NCBI RefSeq assembly: GCF_014196515.1
Contig: NZ_JACIDV010000003.1
Span: 124,001-188,000 of the forward strand
Length of the DNA: 64,000 bases
Origin: Rhizobium skierniewicense
Lineage (GTDB): Bacteria; Pseudomonadota; Alphaproteobacteria; Rhizobiales; Rhizobiaceae
Reading direction: 5' to 3'
Shown in pieces: positions 41,892 to 50,645 of this stretch (positions are counted from its first letter, which is position 1; the number at the start of each line of letters is the position of its first letter). The position numbers and the translations under genes are program-made. The notes under the pieces were generated by a model, which was not told the origin of the DNA, did no database searches, and saw only the letters and a list, made by a program, of their open reading frames with translations.

Positions 41892-41923
41892 CTATCAATT
41901 GATAGATATCTATCGAATGATAG
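41892..41923 (-). promoter_or_regulatory. Palindromic operator array before the mpaB-tetR operon
   Basis: Three interlocking palindromes lie 16-47 nt before the start codon: CTATCAATTGATAG (41892-41905, perfect), GATAGATATCTATC (41901-41914, perfect) and CTATCGAATGATAG (41910-41923, one mismatch pair). The outer two are 18 bp apart centre to centre, so they lie on nearly one DNA face. This is what a TetR autorepression site looks like. Confidence 0.75.
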
Positions 41924-42089
41924 AATTCAAGTCTTATCGGTGATTTCTTGCAGTGTGAGATTTGGTGCGATTTCTAAGGATTTCAAAAATCCCGATCGTC
42001 ACTACCATGGTTGACGTCGTGCTCTGGGGCTTGCCGGAGGGTGAGCGTGACGCAAGGTCTATGACAGGACACAGCAGAGGACACGGAAC

Positions 42090-43910
42090 ATGGCGCGCGC
42101 CCAACACCACGCGTCGGCGCAGCATCTGGACTCGGCAGGCAAGTCAGCCTTTTCCCGGGCTGCTTTCGGCATCGGCATCATCAGCGGTGTGGTCAACCTG
42201 TTGGCGCTGACATCGCCCATTTTCATGCTGCAGGTCTATGACCGCGTGCTGTCAAGCGGCAGCGTTCCGACCCTGGTCGGGTTGGCCATCCTCGCCCTTG
42301 GACTTTATGCCATCCAGGCCATCCTCGACATCATCAGAGCGCGTATTCTGCTGCGCATCGGTGAGTCATTCGACAATCGCCTGTCGGGCAGGGTGCATGA
42401 TGCGGTTGTCCGCCTGCCGCTCTCGTCGCGCATGCCGGGCGATGGTTTGCAGCCATTGCGGGATCTGGACAATGTGCGGGGTTTCTTGTCCGGGCAGGGG
42501 CCGACCGCATTGTTCGACCTGCCCTGGATGCCGCTTTATCTCGGCCTGTGCTTCCTCTTCCATGTCTGGATCGGCATGACGGCCTTGGCGGGCGCTATCG
42601 TGCTGGTCGTTTTGACATTGTTCACGAACGCCCTTTCGCGAAAGCCCATCCATGATGTGATGACCTGCAACATGAAGCGCAACGGCCTGCTGGAGGGATC
42701 GCGCCGCAATGCAGAGGTTGTCCGCGCCATGGGCATGGGAAAGCGGGTCGGCTCCCGCTGGGCATACGCCAATGCTGATTATCTGGCTGCAAACAGAAAG
42801 GCGGGCGATGTCTCCAACATGCTGGGCACCATTTCCCGAACATTGCGGGTCATCCTGCAATCGGCCATTTTGGGTGTGGGTGCCTATCTGGTTATTCGCC
42901 AGGAGGTGACCGGAGGCGTGATGATTGCCAGCTCGATCATGATGGGCAGGGCACTGGCGCCGGTCGATCTCGCCATCGCAAACTGGAAGCCGTTCTTGAT
43001 GGCGCGGCACAGCTGGCGGCGGCTCAAAGACTTGCTGTCGACAATTCCGCAGGACGTGCCTGTGACTGCGCTGCCTGCGCCCACCAGAGATCTCAGAGTC
43101 GAAGGGATCGTTCTCGTTCCGCCGGGCGAAAAGAAGCCGACCGTCATGGGGTTGGACTTTTCGTTGCGCGCTGGCAGTGCGCTGGGCGTCATCGGCCCAT
43201 CCGGGTCCGGAAAGACCACCCTGTCGCGCGCGCTGGTCAATGCCTGGACGGTCACCTCGGGAAAAATTCGCCTGGATGGCGCCAGTCTCGACCAGTGGGA
43301 CAACGAGGCGCTGGGCCGACACATCGGATATCTGCCGCAGGGTGTGGAGCTGTTCGACGGGACAGTGGCGCAAAATATCGCCCGGTTCGAAGACGATGCG
43401 GACCCGAAGGACATTGTTGCCGCTGCAAAATCGGCGGGCGCCCATGACCTCATTCTTCGTTTCGAGGGGGGTTACGAGACGCCCATCGGTGAAGGCGGCT
43501 CAGCGCTTTCGGCTGGTCAGAGGCAGCGGATCGGTCTGGCGCGTGCGCTGTATCGCGATCCGTTTCTGGTCGTGCTCGATGAGCCGAATGCCAATCTTGA
43601 TGCACAGGGCGAGGCTGCCGTGATGAATGCGATCGCGTCCGTTCGCTTGCGCGGTGGTATTGCGATCGTGGTGGCGCATCGCCCCAGTGCCATCGGCGCG
43701 GTCGATCTCGTTCTGGTCATGGAGGCCGGACGACAAAAAGCCTTCGGGCCGCGTGACGAGGTTCTGTCGAAAGTTCTGCAAAGTGCCGATGCGGCCCCCC
43801 CTGTGCCAAAGAGCTTCTCGGTGACGGCGTATGGCGTGCGCCCCCTTCGCGCGGTGGCGCAGCGATTGGAGACGGTTGGCGGCGACGCAACGGAGGGACG
43901 GGATGTCTAG
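42090..43910 (+). CDS. prsD: Type I secretion ABC permease/ATPase (PrsD/PrtD type)
   Basis: Fused membrane and ATPase exporter, 606 aa. The membrane part starts AAFGIGIISGVVNLLALTSPIFMLQVYDRVL, which is specific for PrtD-like proteins. The nucleotide domain has GPSGSGKTT, LSAGQRQRIGLARAL and FLVVLDEPNANLD. In rhizobia PrsDE export glycanases and RTX-like adhesins. It overlaps the adaptor gene by 8 nt. No substrate or TolC-like gene adjoins. Confidence 0.92.
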   Translation: MARAQHHASAQHLDSAGKSAFSRAAFGIGIISGVVNLLALTSPIFMLQVYDRVLSSGSVPTLVGLAILALGLYAIQAILDIIRARILLRIGESFDNRLSGRVHDAVVRLPLSSRMPGDGLQPLRDLDNVRGFLSGQGPTALFDLPWMPLYLGLCFLFHVWIGMTALAGAIVLVVLTLFTNALSRKPIHDVMTCNMKRNGLLEGSRRNAEVVRAMGMGKRVGSRWAYANADYLAANRKAGDVSNMLGTISRTLRVILQSAILGVGAYLVIRQEVTGGVMIASSIMMGRALAPVDLAIANWKPFLMARHSWRRLKDLLSTIPQDVPVTALPAPTRDLRVEGIVLVPPGEKKPTVMGLDFSLRAGSALGVIGPSGSGKTTLSRALVNAWTVTSGKIRLDGASLDQWDNEALGRHIGYLPQGVELFDGTVAQNIARFEDDADPKDIVAAAKSAGAHDLILRFEGGYETPIGEGGSALSAGQRQRIGLARALYRDPFLVVLDEPNANLDAQGEAAVMNAIASVRLRGGIAIVVAHRPSAIGAVDLVLVMEAGRQKAFGPRDEVLSKVLQSADAAPPVPKSFSVTAYGVRPLRAVAQRLETVGGDATEGRDV

Positions 43911-45213
43911 CATGAACTCGTTCGATGTTTCCCGCTCCATTCGCCGCCATCTGCTGGCCGGGGTCGCGGCATGTGCGGTGCTGGTTTGCGGTGCGGGCGC
44001 CTGGGCTTCCGTCACCTCGCTGTCGGGAGCTGTGGTTGCGCAAGGCCACTTCGTGGTCGGATCCTACGTCAAGAAAGTCCAGCATCCCAGCGGCGGCGTC
44101 GTGGCAGACATTCTGGTGAGGGAGGGTGACGCGGTCAAGGCGGGCGATGTTCTCATGCGGCTGGACGCGACCCAAACACGCGCCAATCTTGCCATTGTGA
44201 CCAAGAGGCTGGACGAACTGACGGCCCGGCTGGCCCGGCTGGAGGCAGAGCGGGACGATCTGGAGGGCATCAGTTTCCCAGAGGCGATCCTGGCACGTCG
44301 CTCGGAGCCCGATGTCGCCGGTGTCATTCACAGCGAAACGCGGCTGTTCGAATTCAGGCGCCAGGCGCGGGCGGGGAAGAAAGCGCAGCTGTCAGAACGC
44401 ATCACCCAGTTTGGCCACGAAATCGATGGGTTGAAAGCCCAGGAAGTGGCCTACAATGATGGAATGGTGGTGCTGAAGCAGGAGATAACCTCGCTGACGG
44501 CCCTTCGCAAAAAAGGCGTGGTCTCTGATCAGCGTCTCAACGGGCTGAAGACGCAGATTGCGACATTTGGCGGAGAGCGTGGTGAGAAGATCGCCTATCA
44601 GGCGCAGGTCGCGGGCAAGATTTCCGAGACACATCTGCAAATTCTCCAGATCGATCAGGATCTGAAATCCGAGGTCAGCAGCGAACTCAAGGACGTTCAG
44701 GCGCAGGTCGGGGAGTATATCGAGCGAAAGATTTCAGCCGAGGATAATTTGAAGCGGGTCGATATTATCGCTCCGCAATCGGGTTTGGTCCACCAGCTTG
44801 CGGTTCACACCGTGGGTGGTGTCATCAGCCCCGGCGAGGTCATCATGTCCATCGTGCCGGAACAGGATGATCTGGCACTGGAAGTGCAGATCGCGCCCAA
44901 GGACATCGATCAGATCCGCGTTGGCCACGACGCGATGCTGCGGATGTCTGCCTTCAATCAGCGCATCACGCCTCAATTGAAAGCCAAGGTGACGCTGGTG
45001 GCTGCCGATCTGACGACGACGGAAAGGACGGGCGCCTCCTATTATGTTGTGCGCTTGACGATTGCCGATGGGGAAATGGCAAAATTGGACGGGCTGAGGC
45101 TCGGTCCCGGCATGCCCGCCGAGGCCATGGTACAGACCGGAGACCGGACTGCGCTTTCATACCTTCTCAAGCCGCTGACAGACCAGATCAACCGGGCGTT
45201 TAACGAAGAGTGA
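43903..45213 (+). CDS. prsE: Type I secretion membrane-fusion protein (PrsE/HlyD family)
   Basis: 436 aa from the ATG at 43903, with GGAGGG about 6 nt upstream. One membrane segment at about 16-37, then the lipoyl half-motif VKKVQHPSGGVVADILVREGDAVKAGDVL, a long alpha-helical hairpin (about 90-280), and the closing RVDIIAPQSGLVHQLAVHTVGGVISPGEVIMSIVPE. It links PrsD to an outer-membrane duct encoded elsewhere. Confidence 0.92.
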   Translation: MSSMNSFDVSRSIRRHLLAGVAACAVLVCGAGAWASVTSLSGAVVAQGHFVVGSYVKKVQHPSGGVVADILVREGDAVKAGDVLMRLDATQTRANLAIVTKRLDELTARLARLEAERDDLEGISFPEAILARRSEPDVAGVIHSETRLFEFRRQARAGKKAQLSERITQFGHEIDGLKAQEVAYNDGMVVLKQEITSLTALRKKGVVSDQRLNGLKTQIATFGGERGEKIAYQAQVAGKISETHLQILQIDQDLKSEVSSELKDVQAQVGEYIERKISAEDNLKRVDIIAPQSGLVHQLAVHTVGGVISPGEVIMSIVPEQDDLALEVQIAPKDIDQIRVGHDAMLRMSAFNQRITPQLKAKVTLVAADLTTTERTGASYYVVRLTIADGEMAKLDGLRLGPGMPAEAMVQTGDRTALSYLLKPLTDQINRAFNEE

Positions 45214-45530
45214 AAGCAAGGAAAGGTTTAAGAAATGTCGGGGTATCATTAACCTTTAAAATCGTTCTTTGATTGTAATCTTACGTAACGTAAGCCAATT
45301 TTCTGCGTTATATTGGTAGAATTTCTAGTATTGGTATTTTTGTTTATACGGAATTTCGGACATAAAGAGCGACCGTTAACCAGCTGGAAAGCACCCGTGC
45401 CTCACAACAAAGGTCTCACAGTCACTTCATGACGAAGGGTCTTTCTGTTCTGGCAGCACGATGGCTGACCCACGGTTGTGGTGTCGCGGATGTGTCGCGC
45501 CGGTTTGCTCGCATTACCCTCCGAGGAACC
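45214..45530. other. AT-rich promoter region before the chemoreceptor
   Basis: No gene is seen in these 317 bases. The stretch is clearly richer in A and T than its surroundings and holds one long palindrome, annotated separately. It presumably contains the receptor promoter and the end of the prsDE transcript, but no clear terminator is visible. Confidence 0.5.
45280..45294. promoter_or_regulatory. Perfect palindrome before the chemoreceptor gene
   Basis: CTTACGT-A-ACGTAAG, a 15-bp perfect inverted repeat with a single central base, about 240 nt before the start codon. The form suits a dimeric repressor or activator. No regulator was matched. Confidence 0.45.
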
Positions 45531-47453
45531 ATGTCATTTCTGCAAAATGCGAAAGTTCGCACAAAGATTCTGTCCCTGATCGTGCCCGTCGCCCTGCTTG
45601 GCCTCATTGGCCTCGGCGTCGTTTCAAATAATTACAGTACAGCCGATGACGCCTATTCGGATATTCTCTCGAAAAACGTCGTCGCTTCCACCGAGCTTTT
45701 CCGCGCGAATACCGCCCTGGTTTCTATCGGTTACGATGCCACTCTTGGCCTGATGATGCGTGAGCAGTCTGCTGATACCGCGAAGGTCGAAGAAGCCTAC
45801 AAGACGGATATTGCAACGACGAAACGGCGCCTCGATACTGCCAAAACGCTTTTACCCGAGCTTGCCGGTCCGATGAACGATCTGTCCGGTCGCGTCGACC
45901 AGATCGTTGCCATGACCGACAAGATCTGGGAAAGCGCAAAGGCTGGCGATTTCCAGAGCGGGCGTAAGATGATGACGGCTGTCAATCCGCTGATCGACAA
46001 GTGGCGTAGTGATATCCGCGTGATCAGCGAGAGCAACCTGGCTCTTGTCGCTTCGAAATCGGACGATATGTCTGCGCAGACATCGTCGACGATCACCACG
46101 ACGCTGATCGCTCTTGGCGTGCTGTTTGCCGCAGCCATCGCCCTTGCTCTGTTTGTGTCTGCCCGTGGCATTACCAGCCCGATCGACCGGTTGCGTGCGC
46201 GCATGGTCTCTCTTGCCAATGGTGAAACGCAGGCAGAGGTTGACGGCCTCAATCGTCGTGACGAAGTCGGCCAGATGGCGGAAGCCGTCGCTGTGTTCCG
46301 CAACAACGCTCTCGAGCGGATCCGTTTGGAGCAGGAAGCCGATGCCAACCGCAGCCTGTCGGAGAAGGAACGGATCGCCCGCGAAGAGCAGAAGGCCAAA
46401 GAAGCCGCAGACACCAGCTTTGCCGTCGATCATCTGGCCGACGCGCTGTCGCGCCTGGCGGATGGCGAAGTGTCCTACCGCATCAGCCAGCCTTTCGTTC
46501 AGCATCTGGACGTGGTTCGCGCCAACTTCAACTCGTCTGCCGAAAAGCTGCAGTCTGCCCTCAACAGCGTGGCTGTCAATGCCCGTGGTATCGACGCCGG
46601 TGCCAACGAAATCCGCGCTGCCGCCGACGATCTGGCCAAGCGCACCGAACAGCAGGCCGCATCGGTGGAGGAAACCGCCGCCGCACTCGAGCAGATCACC
46701 ACGACGGTCAAGGACTCGACCAAGCGCGCCCAGGAAGCCGGTCAGCTCGTGTCCAAGGCCCGCACCGGTGCCGAACAGTCCGGCGATGTGGTTCGTAAGG
46801 CTGTGATTGCCATGGAGCAGATCGAAAAGTCGTCGTCGGAGATTTCCAACATCATCAGCGTGATCGACGAGATCGCCTTCCAGACCAACCTTCTGGCGCT
46901 CAACGCCGGTGTGGAAGCGGCACGTGCCGGTGAAGCGGGCAAGGGTTTTGCGGTTGTCGCACAGGAAGTGCGCGAACTGGCCCAGCGTTCCGCAAACGCA
47001 GCCAAGGACATCAAGGCGCTGATCACGACATCGAACGGCCAGGTCCAGCAGGGCGTGCAGCTGGTGGGTGAAACGGGTCGTGCGCTAGAAACCATCGTTG
47101 CCGAAGTTCAGGAAATCAACCGTCACGTCCTGGCGATCGTGGATGGCGCGCAGGAACAGTCCTCCGGTCTCCAGCAGATCAACACGGCTGTGAACCAGAT
47201 GGACCAGGACACGCAGAAGAACGCAGCCATGGTGGAAGAGCAGACGGCAGCCAGTCATACGCTGGCCCGCGAGGCGGCCTCGCTCAACCATCTGCTGGGC
47301 CAGTTCAAGCTGGGCGGCGGTTACGAAGCGCCGGTGCGCCAGGCCACGCAGGCAGAACGTCCCGTCCAGTCTCCGGCGCGTGCGCTGGGCCGCAAGGTGG
47401 CGTCTGCCTTCAACGGCAATGCCGCGGTGAAATCGGACTGGGAAGAGTTTTGA
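45531..47453 (+). CDS. Methyl-accepting chemotaxis protein
   Basis: 640 aa from the ATG at 45531 (GAGGA just upstream); an upstream frame to 45429 is not receptor-like. TM1 at 11-31, a helical-bundle periplasmic domain of about 150 residues (four-helix type), TM2 near 180-203, a HAMP domain, a second HAMP-like segment (LADALSRLADGEVSYRI), then the signalling tip DEIAFQTNLLALNAGVEAAR. The last five residues DWEEF resemble the tether that recruits CheR/CheB. Ligand unknown. Confidence 0.94.
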   Translation: MSFLQNAKVRTKILSLIVPVALLGLIGLGVVSNNYSTADDAYSDILSKNVVASTELFRANTALVSIGYDATLGLMMREQSADTAKVEEAYKTDIATTKRRLDTAKTLLPELAGPMNDLSGRVDQIVAMTDKIWESAKAGDFQSGRKMMTAVNPLIDKWRSDIRVISESNLALVASKSDDMSAQTSSTITTTLIALGVLFAAAIALALFVSARGITSPIDRLRARMVSLANGETQAEVDGLNRRDEVGQMAEAVAVFRNNALERIRLEQEADANRSLSEKERIAREEQKAKEAADTSFAVDHLADALSRLADGEVSYRISQPFVQHLDVVRANFNSSAEKLQSALNSVAVNARGIDAGANEIRAAADDLAKRTEQQAASVEETAAALEQITTTVKDSTKRAQEAGQLVSKARTGAEQSGDVVRKAVIAMEQIEKSSSEISNIISVIDEIAFQTNLLALNAGVEAARAGEAGKGFAVVAQEVRELAQRSANAAKDIKALITTSNGQVQQGVQLVGETGRALETIVAEVQEINRHVLAIVDGAQEQSSGLQQINTAVNQMDQDTQKNAAMVEEQTAASHTLAREAASLNHLLGQFKLGGGYEAPVRQATQAERPVQSPARALGRKVASAFNGNAAVKSDWEEF

Positions 47454-47493
47454 GCCTGATGGCTTGAACGACCCGATGATAAGGTGAAGATCA

Positions 47494-47522
47494 AAACCGC
47501 CCGCGCGTGTCGCGGGCGGTTT
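47494..47522 (+). terminator. Terminator of the chemoreceptor gene
   Basis: A 12-bp stem AAACCGCCCGCG / CGCGGGCGGTTT with a 5-nt loop, 40 nt beyond the stop. The T-run is short. Confidence 0.75.
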
Positions 47523-47585
47523 CCTGTATGGGGATTTCGTTATCGCGTTGAATGTCGTAAACGAAAATATCAATATGGTTGCAGG

Positions 47586-48317
47586 ATGCGGGTGCAGATG
47601 AATACGAACGACAGGGTTGACGACAAGGAGCGGCAGGCGCCCCGTCGCGGTTTCGGTGTCTCCACCGTTTATGAGACGCTTCGTAATGAAATCATCGAGC
47701 TCAAGCTTGCACCGGGTAGCCCCATTGACGAGGTGCAGCTTTCCGACCGGTTCGAGTTGTCTCGCACGCCGATCCGCGAGGCGCTGGTCAAACTGTCTGC
47801 CGAAGGGCTGATCACGACCCTGACGAACCGCGCAACCATCGTGTCGCAGATCGACTTTCTCGGTTTGCCGGAATTTTTCGACGCGCTGACGCTGATGTAC
47901 CGCGTTACCACGCGGCTTGCGGCGGCAAACCATACGGCGGATAATATCGTCACCATCAGGGCATTTCAGACGTCGTTCGAAAGGGCGGTCGATGAGCGCG
48001 ACGTGCTGGCGATGATTTCCACCAACCGCGATTTTCATCTTGCTATCGCCTATGCGGGCGGCAACCGCCACTATTGCGAGCTGTTCACCCGGCTTCTGGA
48101 CGAGGGGCGTCGCATCGTCCGCCTCTATTACTCCTCCTTCAATGATGTGCTCCCGCGTGATTACGTCAGCGAGCATGAGGACATGATCCAGACGATCATC
48201 TCGCGGGACGTCGAACGGGCCGATAAGGTGGCGCTTGTTCATGCCGACCAGATCGTTCAGCAAATCCGGTCCTATATTACGGCCGATACGAGACAGAGCG
48301 TCGATATCCGGCTCTGA
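47586..48317 (+). CDS. GntR-family regulator (FCD/FadR subfamily)
   Basis: About 243 aa. The N-terminal winged helix is VYETLRNEIIELKLAPGSPIDEVQLSDRFELSRTPIREAL; the C-terminal FCD domain holds the likely metal ligands in NRDFHLAIA, SEHEDMIQ and ALVHADQI. The start is uncertain between ATGs at 47586 and 47598; neither has a strong ribosome site. It lies 127 nt before a DHDPS-family aldolase gene and probably controls it. Confidence 0.88.
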   Translation: MRVQMNTNDRVDDKERQAPRRGFGVSTVYETLRNEIIELKLAPGSPIDEVQLSDRFELSRTPIREALVKLSAEGLITTLTNRATIVSQIDFLGLPEFFDALTLMYRVTTRLAAANHTADNIVTIRAFQTSFERAVDERDVLAMISTNRDFHLAIAYAGGNRHYCELFTRLLDEGRRIVRLYYSSFNDVLPRDYVSEHEDMIQTIISRDVERADKVALVHADQIVQQIRSYITADTRQSVDIRL

Positions 48318-48444
48318 GATTGGGTGGGAAGCGATATCCCGAGGCTTCGAAATACGAGTGTTAGGGTTTGTATTTTATTTGTCGACAGTAACGCGTTTCC
48401 TTGGTAGTGAATGTCTTATGTTTGATTGGAACGAGGCGACGACA

Positions 48445-49380
48445 ATGGCAGATACGATTTTCACTGGCTGCATTCCTGCTCTCATGACGCCTTGCAAGGC
48501 GGATCGGACCCCCGATTTCGACGCCCTGGTCAAGACGGGCAAGGATCTGATCGCCGCCGGCATGTCGGCTGTCGTCTATTGCGGTTCCATGGGTGATTGG
48601 CCGCTTCTGACCGATGCGGAGCGCCAGGAAGGTGTGCGTCGGCTGGCCGAAGCGGGTATCCCGGTGATCGTCGGCACGGGCGCCATCAACACGAAATCGG
48701 CCGTCAGCCACGCAGCCCATGCGGCGCAGGTCGGTGCCAAGGGGTTGATGGTCATTCCCCGTGTCTTGTCGCGCGGTTCGTCTTCATCCGCGCAGAAGGC
48801 ACATTTTTCGGCCATTCTGGAAGCGGCGAATGGCCTGCCAGCCGTGATTTACAACAGCCCCTATTATGGCTTTGCCACCCGTGCGGACCTGTTCTTCGAT
48901 CTGCGCTCGCGTTACGCCAACCTGATTGGTTTCAAGGAGTTCGGCGGCAAGGCGGACATGACCTATGCGGCTGAAAACATCACCGCTGGCGATGACGACC
49001 TGACCCTGATGGTGGGTGTCGACACCGGCGTCTATCACGGCTTCGTCAATTGTGGCGCGGGTGGTGCCATCACCGGCATCGGTAACGCGCTGCCAAAGGA
49101 AGTCCTTCATCTCGTGTCTTTGTGCCAGAAGGCGGCAAAGGGCGACGCGACAGCGCGTCGTGATGCGCTGGAACTCGAGGAAGCACTGACCATTCTGTCG
49201 ACCTACGATGAGGGTCCGGATCTCGTGCTGCACTACAAATATCTGATGGTGTTGAACGGTGACACGGAATACGCGTTGCACTTCAATGAGAGCGACGAAT
49301 TGAGCGCTTCCCAGCGGCGTCAGCTCGAAACGCAATATACACTCTTCAAGTCCTGGTACGCTTCGCGTTACGCAGGCTGA
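48445..49380 (+). CDS. Dihydrodipicolinate synthase (DHDPS) family aldolase/lyase
   Basis: TIM-barrel Schiff-base enzyme, 311 aa from the ATG at 48445 (GAGG 9 nt upstream). The catalytic Tyr136 is in IYNSPYYG and the Schiff-base Lys164 in IGFKEFGGK. The pocket motif that reads GTTGE in true DapA is CGSMGDW here, so it is unlikely to make dihydrodipicolinate. Related enzymes act on hydroxyproline-derived or sugar-acid intermediates. Downstream of a GntR regulator, it is probably catabolic. Confidence 0.88.
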   Translation: MADTIFTGCIPALMTPCKADRTPDFDALVKTGKDLIAAGMSAVVYCGSMGDWPLLTDAERQEGVRRLAEAGIPVIVGTGAINTKSAVSHAAHAAQVGAKGLMVIPRVLSRGSSSSAQKAHFSAILEAANGLPAVIYNSPYYGFATRADLFFDLRSRYANLIGFKEFGGKADMTYAAENITAGDDDLTLMVGVDTGVYHGFVNCGAGGAITGIGNALPKEVLHLVSLCQKAAKGDATARRDALELEEALTILSTYDEGPDLVLHYKYLMVLNGDTEYALHFNESDELSASQRRQLETQYTLFKSWYASRYAG

Positions 49381-49410
49381 TCTGCAGCTTTAGCCATGAT
49401 CTTGTGTTGA

Positions 49411-49437
49411 AAAATGCGCCCCGAAAGGGCGCATTTT
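49411..49437. terminator. Bidirectional terminator between the aldolase and ribB
   Basis: AAAATGCGCCC-CGAAA-GGGCGCATTTT: an 11-bp stem with A/T flanks on both sides, so it can stop transcription from either convergent gene. Confidence 0.88.
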
Positions 49438-49449
49438 GCTGTTCACCGT

Positions 49450-50097
49450 TCAGGCAACCTGCTTTTCAGTCATGTCGGTTGAGATGTGTTCGCGAGCCGT
49501 CAGGTAATCGACCAGATCCTTGATCGTTACGACGGGCAGGCCGTGACGTTTCGCAAAGACGAGCAGTTGTGGCAGCCGTGCCATGGTCCCATCGTCATTT
49601 GCGATTTCGCAGATCGTGCCGCTGGGGAATTTGCCGGCCAGACGGCAAAGATCGACTGCGGCCTCGGTATGGCCCGTGCGCCCGAGAACGCCAAGCGGAT
49701 GGGCGCGCAACGGGAAGATGTGCCCCGGACGGGCAAAATCATCCGGCTTGGTTTCAGGCGATACCAGCGCGCGAATGGTGGTTGCGCGATCGCTGGCGGA
49801 AATGCCGGTCGTGGTACCCGGAATATAGTCCACCGATACGGTGAATGCGGTTTTGTGAAACTCGGTGTTGCGCGGCACCATCAGCGGAATATCGAGTTCG
49901 TCCAGCCGTTCGCCCGGAACGGCCACGCAGATGAGGCCGCGAGCATGGTTCATCATGAACGCAATCTGCTGTGGCGTGATACTGTCGGATGCGACGATAA
50001 TATCACCTTCGTTTTCACGATCCTCGTCATCCACGACGATGATCATCTCACCGTGCGCAATGGCTGCTATCGCATCGTCTATTGTCGAAATGGTCAT
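49450..50097 (-). CDS. ribB: 3,4-dihydroxy-2-butanone-4-phosphate synthase RibB
   Basis: Riboflavin-pathway enzyme that cleaves ribulose 5-phosphate to the four-carbon unit, 215 aa from the ATG at 50097 (AAAGG 7 nt upstream). The frame stays open through the riboswitch to 50226, but that part is untranslated leader. The acidic loop is VDDEDRENEGD; the other active-site parts are PGHIFPLRAHPLGVLGRTGHTEAAVDLCRLAG and ICEIANDDG. No GTP cyclohydrolase II domain is fused. Confidence 0.96.
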   Translation of the reverse strand: MTISTIDDAIAAIAHGEMIIVVDDEDRENEGDIIVASDSITPQQIAFMMNHARGLICVAVPGERLDELDIPLMVPRNTEFHKTAFTVSVDYIPGTTTGISASDRATTIRALVSPETKPDDFARPGHIFPLRAHPLGVLGRTGHTEAAVDLCRLAGKFPSGTICEIANDDGTMARLPQLLVFAKRHGLPVVTIKDLVDYLTAREHISTDMTEKQVA

Positions 50098-50214
50098 GTC
50101 TTGCCTTTCAAGGGTTCTGCCGTTTCCGGCACTTTCGCGTTTTTGGAAAAACGCCAAGTCTCCCTTGGGCGAACAACGCAGCATAGCCCGCTGTTTGCGG
50201 GTTTCTGCCACCTC

Positions 50215-50351
50215 GTTCTCTTCCATCCGGACTATACCGTCGGCTCCGGCATCTCACCGGATCTGCTGACCTTTCGGTAAAACCGAAAGCGCTCGCGGGC
50301 TGCGGGTAAACCCGATACCGCCGGTGGGGAATTGCGCCCCGCCCTGAGAAC
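50215..50351 (-). ncRNA. FMN riboswitch (RFN element) controlling ribB
   Basis: On the minus strand the conserved blocks appear in order: AGGGCGGGG, TTCCCCACCGGCGGTA, AGCCCGCGAGCG, GGTCAGCAGATCCGGTGAGA, CCGGAGCCGACGGTATAG and TCCGGATGGAAGAGA. P1 is GTTCTC (50351-50346) with GAGAAC (50220-50215). The 117 nt to the ribB start hold the expression platform, including a hairpin GCGTTTTT/AAAACGC and CCCGC/GCGGG pairs. FMN binding should lower ribB expression. Confidence 0.95.
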
Positions 50352-50645
50352 AGGTGAAGCATAGAATAGGGACGTGCAGTCAAGCAAGATGAAAATTATC
50401 CTTCACAATGCCAATTTGGGAAAAGAATTTGCGCTGTGAGCCGTCTCGCAACAGTGGTGATCATCTACCGTCCTGATGGATGCCATCCTCATCAAACGCG
50501 GTCTTGGAGCTGAGCTTCTTGGCCTATCCAGTCAATCGAGATTGAGAATGACCAAGGCCAGCTTCTCCACGACCTGATGGTCCGCCGTGAGGGCGGGGCC
50601 AGAGGACACAAGGGGCCTGTCATGCACCTTCAACCAGATGACGCC
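50352..50645. other. Intergenic region between ribB leader and the Tad-like gene
   Basis: About 290 bases with no gene I can support. It must hold the ribB promoter. On the minus strand 36 codons stay open directly after the Tad-like stop (to about 50538) with plausible residue usage, perhaps a gene remnant, but no family is recognisable. Confidence 0.35.

Noticed and set aside
41901-41914. Candidate mobile-element end because of nested palindromes
   Set aside because: No transposase, target duplication or second end is present; operator use next to tetR explains it better.
50098-50226. N-terminal extension of RibB
   Set aside because: These codons lie in the riboswitch and its platform; RibB family similarity starts at the ATG at 50097.
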